Source of the DNA: JBFWNG01 sp050251195
GTDB lineage: Bacteria; Bdellovibrionota_B; Oligoflexia; Oligoflexales; Oligoflexaceae
Direction: 5' to 3'
Assembly: GCA_050251195.1 (NCBI GenBank)
Contig: JBFWNG010000015.1
Location: 1 to 64,000, forward strand
Length of the DNA: 64,000 bases
The notes beneath the pieces are model-generated. The model saw only the letters and a list, made by a program, of their open reading frames with translations. It had not been told where the DNA came from and did not search any database. Position 1 is the stretch's first letter. Each line of letters opens with the position of its first letter. Both the position numbers and the translations under genes were made by a program. Below, piece by piece: positions 1 to 7,600 of this stretch.

Positions 1-64
1 GCGTCCAAAAAAAGGGCCTATAACGATTTTCCCAAAAAAATCTCAAAAATTTGTACACGTTTAT

Positions 65-104
65 AAAAAAGGCCTCATCCCTTTCAGGACGAGGCCTTTT
101 TAGA
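65..104. terminator. Rho-independent terminator hairpin
   Basis: An inverted repeat with an 11-base outer arm (AAAAAGGCCTC, matched at 91-101) closes on a short loop and is flanked by an A run on one side and a T run on the other. It can act on either strand. It probably ends a gene lying left of the window. The rest of 1-270 shows no gene. Confidence 0.8.
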
Positions 105-270
105 ATTATTATTTAAACTAGCTCAAGGGACTGACCCCTCCCCTCCCTACGGCCCTACGACGAAAAAAGGCCTAAAGTTTTTCCCCAAAAATGCCGATAG
201 AGGCGGACATTTTTTCTTGAAAAATGGACATTGACGAAAGTTAAACATATTACAAGCGGATGGAGGAAAG

Positions 271-858
271 ATGCGGAACCTTAATGTTTACACTGGGTTA
301 ATTTTTGTTGCGCTTTTAGGAATCGGCTGCTCGGTAGAGGAAAAAGAGCAGGACCAAATAAACGAAGGAACCCAGCAAAGCGTCTTCGCGCAAGACGACG
401 GCCAAGATTTGGACCTTAAAAATTGCAAGCAGCCAAAGCAGCCAAAACCACCAAAGCCACCAAAGCCACCAAAAAAACCAAAACCGAGCGAGAACCAGGA
501 AATTGGCGAAAGTGCAGCCTGTACTCAACACAAGATCGATATCGCAAATCAAGGTATCTTTATCCATAGCTCCGGTTTGAGAGTTAGATTCATTAATATT
601 CGGCTTTCTTTTTCCGACGCGCAAGTCGCTTGTGCTAACTCCAGCACTGTTGCGACCCTGAAGCCTGCAACTCCAGACGAACTAGCTCTGCTGGACGATC
701 TGTTTTTTACAGAGGACAATGAACCTTGCAAGACCGACGTTTGGGCCGAGAAAGTTAATAGCAAAGGCGTTGTAAAAGGCACAAGATATTTGATGCCTGA
801 CGTGACGGAGCTCGGAAAAGGCACGGACGCCAAAGTAATCTGCGTAGTGCAAGAATAA
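271..858 (+). CDS. Lipoprotein with Lys/Pro-rich linker and possible C-type-lectin-like domain
   Basis: This is a predicted 195-residue secreted lipoprotein. The N-terminus is a signal peptide ending in LGIGC, a slightly non-canonical lipobox. Residues about 50-72 form a repetitive PKPPK tract, which probably lifts the next domain away from the membrane or peptidoglycan. The C-terminal 110 residues hold four cysteines and a helix-like stretch (FSDAQVACANS) followed by an E-rich helix and a final CVVQE. This order resembles the first helix and last strand of C-type-lectin-like folds, but the WND motif is absent, so that reading is tentative. The start ATG follows a GGAGGAAAG ribosome binding site. 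A hairpin terminator follows at 877-910, so it is probably monocistronic. Function is unknown. Confidence 0.85.
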   Translation: MRNLNVYTGLIFVALLGIGCSVEEKEQDQINEGTQQSVFAQDDGQDLDLKNCKQPKQPKPPKPPKPPKKPKPSENQEIGESAACTQHKIDIANQGIFIHSSGLRVRFINIRLSFSDAQVACANSSTVATLKPATPDELALLDDLFFTEDNEPCKTDVWAEKVNSKGVVKGTRYLMPDVTELGKGTDAKVICVVQE

Positions 859-876
859 GTTTAGAAGAAAGAAACG

Positions 877-910
877 AAAACGATTGGTCGTCTTTGATCA
901 GTCGTTTTTC
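877..910 (+). terminator. Rho-independent terminator
   Basis: A 13-base arm at 877-889 (AAAACGATTGGTC) pairs, with two G-U pairs, to 896-908 and is followed by TTTCTTTT. It lies just after the lipoprotein at 271-858. Confidence 0.75.
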
Positions 911-1027
911 TTTTGTTTAAACATTGAATCCCCATCTATTTGAAATCCATCCGAGCAACATCGACTGCCTATTTGTTTAGCATCTATTTCCTGGTATAAT
1001 TATGGAAATCCCTTGGAGCAACCTCAT

Positions 1028-3136
1028 ATGAAAAAGATCATTATCTTATTAGCGATCGTTGCGTGCTTTGGCTGTAAACCGAGGGGGTCCCGTGTAAAAG
1101 CTGATCCCGACGAAGTGAGAGAACTCGGCTACGGTTTTGAAAGCATTTCCAATAAGTTCAAGGTCGCGCCCTGCGTTGATCGATCGAAAACCCACATTGA
1201 CCCACATGCTCGTTCTTCGCTGAGTTACAAGCGCGACATGGAAATGTCAGAATTTCAGCAAATCATCGGGGCGGGATTCGGGACGGACTTAACGCTCTTT
1301 AAATCGGCGGGGGCATTTACTAATCGCCAAGGATCAGCCGCCACTTCGACCAACTACACTTTTTATATTCAGTTGCTGGCCGCCCGTGAATATCTCGATG
1401 ATACCAACCCTCTTGGCCTTACCGGTGAAGCAAAGAAGGAATCGATAACATTCCGACAAAACTGCGGAGACTATTTTTTAAAAACCATTTTTTACGGCGC
1501 CCTCTTGATGGCGCAGGTTCGAATTGATTTTGAAAATAAAATTGCGAAGAACGATTTTGACTCCAAATTCGACCTCAGGCTCGGTGCAGCTGGTGTTGAC
1601 CTGGTCGGTATCAACGGCGGCGGCGAATTTGGCAATTCAGACGCCGGTAAAAATGCCAAAATAACTTTCTTTGCAGAGCAAGTCGGAGGAGACGGGGGTA
1701 AATTGGTGGCGGCGCTCGAAGCAGGAAGTACGACTGGCACCAGCACTCAAACGCCTGGTGCCAGCACCCAAACGACAGACACCAGCACTGAAATGCAATG
1801 CAACTCGGGAAATTTTGAGATGTGTTTAGCAGGAGTCAGCAACGTCATTAAATATGCTAAAAATGAATTCGCCAAAGACGTTGGATTTTTACCGTTTTCG
1901 AATTTTGGTTCAACCTTTGAAATTACCCATAATGGCGCATACAACATCGACAATAACCTTTCGCCGGTCTATACGGCGCCACAGCTAGCATCCTTCATAA
2001 CTTGTGTCCTTCCTCCCCCCGCGACGCCTGCTGGTACTCCTGGAACACCTGCGGCCGTTCCTCCCGCAACCCCAACTGCCCTTGCCGATCCTGTCGCCTG
2101 CGTCCCTCCCCTGGTCCCTGCTATCGGTTGTGCTCCTCCCCGCGTTCCTGCTGTACCGTGCATTCCTCCTGTTCCTGAGCCTGCTCCAGCTCCAGCGGCC
2201 ACAGCAACAACTACGCCGGTAACAAACCTAGCCGACCCAGCTCTTCCCGTGACACCGACAGCTTGCGATGCGGACCCCAATCAAGCGGATTGCATTACAA
2301 ATAAACTCGCTCCGTCATTTTATCAACCTGGCGGACCAGAAGCCTTCATCGCAAAACTAGTGCCCGTTAAATACGAAATCATTCCCTATAAAGACTCTGG
2401 CTACCAAGACTCAATTAAATACACGGGAGTTTATCGTAAGGACGGCACCGAGGTGGATGACTGGGCCCTGTCGGACCTGTTCGTCGATCTTAACGCCAAA
2501 AAAGCCGAAGAAGAAAAAAATAAAGAAAACGCGACAAAGTACTTAGAGGTTTTGAAAGATCCTGCCATGGCCGCCGCTCTTGAAGGAGTCAAGACTGCGG
2601 CAGATGCAAACCTTACCTATTTGAATAGGCTCCTCCAAGAGAAATGCGAGATAGAAATAGCCGAGTGCCCCACCCAGTATGAAATCTCAAAGAGCCGCCT
2701 CAAGCCTTATGATCTCACCAAGCTACACGAAGCAAAAGATTTGGTGGAAAAATTAGAACCCGGCGAAGGCATTGGGGGAGAAAATACGTTTGCGAATTGG
2801 GCAGTCGGGGAACCGAACAACAAAGGTCCGCTTTGGGCTTTGGACGAGGACTGCGCTGCAGCGAATCCCAGCGGAAAATGGAATGATCAAAGCTGCACCA
2901 TAAAACTTCCTTTCGCCTGCAAGTCGAAAAGCGGAACTTGGTATATCGATAACCATGGCCTCGGCGAGTGGAAACTAAACAGCCAATTTTGTAGTGGCGG
3001 CGGCAAATTTGCCAAACCGAATTCCGCAGAGGACAATCAAGCCCTTACCGAAGCGCTAAAGAAGGCGAGTAAGACGTCTGCATGGATCAACTTCTCTGAC
3101 ACCGAAATTGAAGGTTATTGGGAATCCGTAGAATAA
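1028..3136 (+). CDS. MACPF-like lipoprotein with C-terminal C-type-lectin segments
   Basis: A predicted 702-residue lipoprotein (lipobox IVAC at residues 10-13). I chose ATG 1028 over TTG 1013 because MKKIII begins the signal peptide. Residues 33-38 (LGYGFE) and 146-158 (CGDYFLKTIFYGA) resemble the opening and the CGTHYI-type motif of MACPF pore-forming proteins, and the region from about 440 (FIAKLVPVKYEI) resembles the end of that fold. A Pro/Ala-rich linker covers about 327-400. Near the C-terminus, 586-632 has the second half of a C-type lectin domain (WAVGEPNN, EDC, WNDQSC, PFAC), while 636-702 looks like a first half (FCSGGGKFAKP, AWINFSD, EGYW) and then stops. The order of the halves is reversed or two domains are truncated. 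Surface pore-forming or adhesive function is inferred; MACPF assignment is by eye only. A terminator follows. Confidence 0.75.
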   Translation: MKKIIILLAIVACFGCKPRGSRVKADPDEVRELGYGFESISNKFKVAPCVDRSKTHIDPHARSSLSYKRDMEMSEFQQIIGAGFGTDLTLFKSAGAFTNRQGSAATSTNYTFYIQLLAAREYLDDTNPLGLTGEAKKESITFRQNCGDYFLKTIFYGALLMAQVRIDFENKIAKNDFDSKFDLRLGAAGVDLVGINGGGEFGNSDAGKNAKITFFAEQVGGDGGKLVAALEAGSTTGTSTQTPGASTQTTDTSTEMQCNSGNFEMCLAGVSNVIKYAKNEFAKDVGFLPFSNFGSTFEITHNGAYNIDNNLSPVYTAPQLASFITCVLPPPATPAGTPGTPAAVPPATPTALADPVACVPPLVPAIGCAPPRVPAVPCIPPVPEPAPAPAATATTTPVTNLADPALPVTPTACDADPNQADCITNKLAPSFYQPGGPEAFIAKLVPVKYEIIPYKDSGYQDSIKYTGVYRKDGTEVDDWALSDLFVDLNAKKAEEEKNKENATKYLEVLKDPAMAAALEGVKTAADANLTYLNRLLQEKCEIEIAECPTQYEISKSRLKPYDLTKLHEAKDLVEKLEPGEGIGGENTFANWAVGEPNNKGPLWALDEDCAAANPSGKWNDQSCTIKLPFACKSKSGTWYIDNHGLGEWKLNSQFCSGGGKFAKPNSAEDNQALTEALKKASKTSAWINFSDTEIEGYWESVE

Positions 3137-3168
3137 CGAAACCTCAAAGGATAACCATCGCTAGAATG

Positions 3169-3195
3169 AAAGACGGACTTGTCCGTCTTTTATTT
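3169..3195 (+). terminator. Rho-independent terminator
   Basis: AAAGACGGAC at 3169-3178 pairs perfectly with 3181-3190 and runs into a T-rich tail. It lies 33 bases after the MACPF-like gene. Confidence 0.85.
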
Positions 3196-3349
3196 TATGT
3201 AAATGGCTAGCGAACGCAAACTACTAGGAAAGCGGACGACTTCGATTCAGGTGTTTCTGGGTTTTAGTGTGCGGAAAACTCCACCTTAATCTCAATAGCG
3301 TCATACATAAATAAGTGAAAGGGAGGAGCATCCTCCCACATGCTGGAGG

Positions 3350-3883
3350 TTATTTTCTACGACGGAGTTTGGTCGTTTCGCCTTCAGAGGTTAATGATAG
3401 ACTGTCGCCTTCAATCTTGTATGTTGAAGTTGAAGCATCAATAACGTCGCCTCCGCAGGCTAAGGCATCAACTTTCGTGCGTTGATTAGTTTTCCAGTCG
3501 TTTTTGCCGCAAAATTTTGATTGATTCAGGTAACTGACGGTGGCTGCATCTACGTATGTGTAAAACACTTCAGTCGGCTTTATTTGGATTGTGCTGTTTT
3601 TGTCGGTGTACGTCCCGGTTTGTTCAAAAACTAGATCCTTGTTAGCGCAATTGCTGTCTGCGAACGTTTCGTTTGTTATCTGATATTCAGCCTCGGCGAT
3701 GTTCAGTACGAACTGTTGGCTGCCTTCCGATTCTGCGTCATTGATACAAGCACTTTCCCATGATCCTAGCAGTGCATTGAGAGACCCCTTTGTGAAGCCT
3801 TTGTCGCTAGTGGATTTTTTTTCGGAACCTTTGCCGCAAGCAACGAGTAATCCGACCGCAATGATTAAAGCATGTGTTCTCAT
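3350..3883 (-). CDS. Small lipoprotein, lipocalin-like region
   Basis: A predicted 177-residue lipoprotein. The start MRTHALI at 3883 is preferred over an upstream in-frame start at 3922 because an AAAGGAG site sits just before it and the signal peptide begins there (lipobox LVAC). After a Ser/Lys-rich linker, LLGSWESAC opens a region of alternating hydrophobic strands with paired cysteines. It resembles small lipocalin-type barrels, which often begin with a GxW motif. Four further cysteines may form disulfides. It lies alone, facing away from the gene at 1028, with 422 bases of empty DNA upstream. Function unknown. Confidence 0.85.
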   Translation of the reverse strand: MRTHALIIAVGLLVACGKGSEKKSTSDKGFTKGSLNALLGSWESACINDAESEGSQQFVLNIAEAEYQITNETFADSNCANKDLVFEQTGTYTDKNSTIQIKPTEVFYTYVDAATVSYLNQSKFCGKNDWKTNQRTKVDALACGGDVIDASTSTYKIEGDSLSLTSEGETTKLRRRK

Positions 3884-4305
3884 TTCTATTCTCCTTTTGT
3901 TTGTTTCAGTTTGTTTGGGCAATATTGCCCGATCGGTGACCTTAATGCAGCTTGGGGGCAGAGTCGGGCCAAAACTCCGAGCACAACGCCTTTTTTGAAC
4001 ACTTGGGTGTTCATGGTGGTTAAAATATTAATGATTACAAGTTTTTATTCGGAGCCTAGAATCGACGAATGTTGGCATTCAGAGTATACGGAGCAGAGAA
4101 AAGTTTCACTGACCGAGAAAATTAGCTAAAATAATGCCTAATCATTAGTCAGTGCAAAAAATAGGAACAGACGGGGACCCGAGGCCGGATTGCGTAGCGT
4201 TGGCACCACTTCACCAAACCATTGTCTTGGTAAGCTGAATGATGCCATCCTACTTACAATCATTGCAAAACGATCCGTTATCGAGAAATCTGTTGGTCGT
4301 TTGTG
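3884..4305. other. Intergenic stretch without recognised gene
   Basis: This 422-base gap holds the promoter region of the minus-strand lipoprotein that starts at 3883. Short open frames in it have no ribosome binding site or recognisable protein. A small inverted repeat CTAAT-C-ATTAG lies at 4138-4148. Nothing else is evident. Confidence 0.5.
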
Positions 4306-4575
4306 TCAATTTAGAGGCGGCTTTTCGTTGAGCCGTCCTGTGGCAAACTCATCAGCTGTCCGCGATAGGTGGACAGCTTTCTCGTCGACATGGTCAACCC
4401 ACTCTAACGGAATCCAATGGTGTTGACCGTCGTCCGAATCGGACTTTTTGAGTTTGATATATCGACCATCGACATGATCCACTGTACCTACGTGCACTCC
4501 ATCAGTCCCTTTCATGCTTCCGGGACCTTGGGCGTGTATCATCAAATCAGGCTTAATTCCTTGGATGTTTTCCAT
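4306..4575 (-). CDS. DUF2171 family protein
   Basis: An 89-residue cytoplasmic protein. The start MENIQG at 4575 is chosen because GAGGAG lies seven bases upstream; longer in-frame starts would run into the end of the large repeat gene. The sequence matches the DUF2171 pattern: GTDGVHVGTVDHVDGRYIKL, then HHWIPLEWVDHVD and a closing VHLSRT. Such proteins are small beta-rich PRC-barrel-like domains, common near stress genes; their biochemical role is not known. It lies 95 bases downstream of the repeat lipoprotein on the same strand and may be cotranscribed with it. Confidence 0.85.
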   Translation of the reverse strand: MENIQGIKPDLMIHAQGPGSMKGTDGVHVGTVDHVDGRYIKLKKSDSDDGQHHWIPLEWVDHVDEKAVHLSRTADEFATGRLNEKPPLN

Positions 4576-4670
4576 AGCAAATCTCCTCTTTTCGGATTCA
4601 ATAACAATCCCTTTATCCATTGCAACATATGTGCCCTCAATGGTTTCTTCTGAGCTGACAGGCGGTAATG

Positions 4671-7600
4671 TTACCTCACGCATGCCACTCGGAAAGAATC
4701 CGTTTTCGGGGAACTGCTGATGAGACCGACATAGAGGTGAATGACCCGCACATCGCCGGAGTCGGTTGATTTCGTGGTCGACGATACATAGTAAGTAGAG
4801 GATTGCAGGTTCAGCTTATTTGACGCTTTATGCGCCCAGATACCATCGATATGAGCCTGCATTAGCTCCTTTTGAGTTGGTACGCGCCAATCTGAATAAC
4901 CACCGAATACTTTGGCCGAACACATATCGATTGCCTCTTCCCACTCATAACTAACGCCGTTGTCGGATGCCCAGTATAGACCAGTGGTTCGGTCGATAAA
5001 CACACATTTTTCTGAACCATCACACAGACCGTTGCCAGAGCTACCGCCCCCTGCACCAGTATCGTTCGTTGAGTCCATTATAAAGCTTGCCCCGGTGTTT
5101 TGAGTCCATCCGGCGGGAGCTGACGTTGGGAAGGCTCCTCCGTTGTTATGGTCATCAATGGTGTCGTACATGTCCACTCCGGCCAAAGCATCGGTCCCCG
5201 AAGTACGGTTGTAGAAAGAGGTGTTAACCATGTTTTTGTTGAAGACCACGCTGCCGGTAATGCCGCCCGCCGATTTACCGCTGCGGATATCCCAGTTGGT
5301 CAAAGCGCTCGTATCAACACTTTTATAAGTAGAGGTTGTAATACAACTAGTTTGTCCGTCCGCGCTACAGTTGGTATTGGCCAAGGTACCCGTTGTGCCG
5401 AATATTACCACACCGTTACCAATGTTTCCGGCAGCAATATCCGCATCTCCTGCGCCAGTATGTCGAGTACCAGTAGAATCCCAATATTCAAATGCTGTCG
5501 CATCTTTGACTTTCGCGTCAAAGGTTCCGTTGGTAAGGTCGGCGGTACCTGTGGCACCGGTGATAACGACTGCGGAACCTGCTACCTGAGCAATGGTGAC
5601 GCCTGATTTAATGTTGCCTGCAACAACTGCTGACATATTGGCTGCTTTGTAGGCGGCGACAGTTACGCAACCAACGCTTCCGTCTGCTGAGCAATCGTTA
5701 TGTGATTCTGCTACAACTGAACCAGAAGTTCCGAAGATGTCAACTCCAGTCAAAACCTTCGCTGCGACGATATCCGCATCACCAGCACCAGTGTGTCTGG
5801 TACCTGTTGAGTCCCAGTATTCGAAGGCCGTTGCATCTTTTACCTTAGTGTTGAAGGTAGCATTGGTAAGGTCGGCAGTGCCCGTAGCACCTGTGATAAC
5901 GACCGCAGAACCTGCTACTTGAGCAATGGTAACGCCTGATTTAATGTTGCCTGCAATAACTGCTGACATATCGGCTGCTTTAAATGCGGCGACGGTTACG
6001 CAACCAACGCTTCCGTCCGCTGCGCAATCGCTATGCGATTCTGCAGCTACCGAACCAGAGGTTCCAAAGATATCTACTCCAGTCAAAATTTTACCAGCGA
6101 CGATATCCGCATCACCAGCACCAGTGTGTCGTGTACCAGTTGAGTCCCAGTATTCGAATGCTGTCGCATCTTTAACTTTGGTATCAAAGGTGCCGCTAGT
6201 AAGGTCGGCTGTGCCCGTAGCGCCCGTGATAACGACTGCCGAGCCAGCTACTTGTGCAATGGTGACACCGGATTTAATATTGCCCGCAACAACTGCTGAC
6301 ATGTCGGCAGCTTTGAAGCCAGCGACTGTCACGCAACCAACGCTTCCGTCTGCTGCGCAATCGCTATGTGATTCTGCTACTACTGAACCTGAAGTTCCGA
6401 AGATATCAACTCCAGTCAATACTTTAGCCGCGACGATATCGGCATCACCAGCACCAGTGTGTCGTGTACCAGTTGAGTCCCAGTATTCGAAGGCCGTTGC
6501 ATCTTTTACCTTAGTGTTAAAGGTAGCATTGGTTAGGTCGGCTGTGCCCGTAGCACCTGTGATAACGACCGCAGAACCTGCTACTTGGGCAATGGTAACG
6601 CCTGATTTAATGTTTCCTGCAACAACCGCCGACATGTCAGCAGCCTTAAATTCCGCAACCGTTGCACAACCAACTTCGCCATCGGTTGAACAGTCGCTAT
6701 GTGATTCTACGACTACTGATCCGTTGATACCGGCGATAGTAGCGCCTGTTTTGATATTCCCAGCAATAGCTGCCGACATATCGGCTGCTTTAAACGCTGC
6801 TACGGTGACGCAACCAACCTCGGCATCGGCCGAACAATTGTCATGGGATTCTACGACTACTGATCCGTTGATGCCCGCAATGGTGGCACCGGTTTTGATA
6901 TTGCCAGCTACTGCTGCTGACATATCAGCTGCTTTAAATGCCGCGACGGTGACGCAACCAACTTCGGCGTCAGCTGAACAGTCGCTATGTGCTTCCGCGT
7001 TTACTGAGCCGTTGATGCCTGCGATGGTAGCTCCAGTCTTGATGTTACCAGCGATGGCCACTGCCATATCAGCCGCTTTAAACCCTGCTACGGTTATGCA
7101 ACCCGTTTCTGCATCAGCTGAACAGTTGCTATGTGATTCTTCAACTACTGATCCGTTGACACCGGCGATAGTTGCGCCAGTTTTAATGTTGCCAGCTATT
7201 GCTACTGACATATCAGCTGCTTTAAATGCTGACACTGTGACGCAACCCACTTCGGCGTCAGCTGAACAGTCGCTATGAGATTCGAGTGATGCGCTACCTG
7301 CTTGGCCTGCGATTGTGACGCCTGACTTGATGTTACCAGCTATTGCTGCTGACATATCGGCCGCTTTGAAAGCTGCTACAGTGACGCAACCGACTTCAGC
7401 GTCAGCTGAACAGTCGCTATGTGCTTCCGCATTTACTGAGCCGTTGATGCCTGCGATGGTAGCTCCAGTCTTAATGTTACCAGCGATAGCCACTGACATA
7501 TCAGCTGCTTTAAACCCAGCTACGGTTATACAACCGGTTTCTGCGTCAGCTGAACAGTTGCTATGTGATTCTTCAACTACTGATCCGTTGACACCGGCGA

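Noticed and set aside
3872..4129. Small plus-strand frames in the gap before the DUF2171 gene
   Set aside because: No ribosome sites and no recognisable sequence; they overlap a promoter region.
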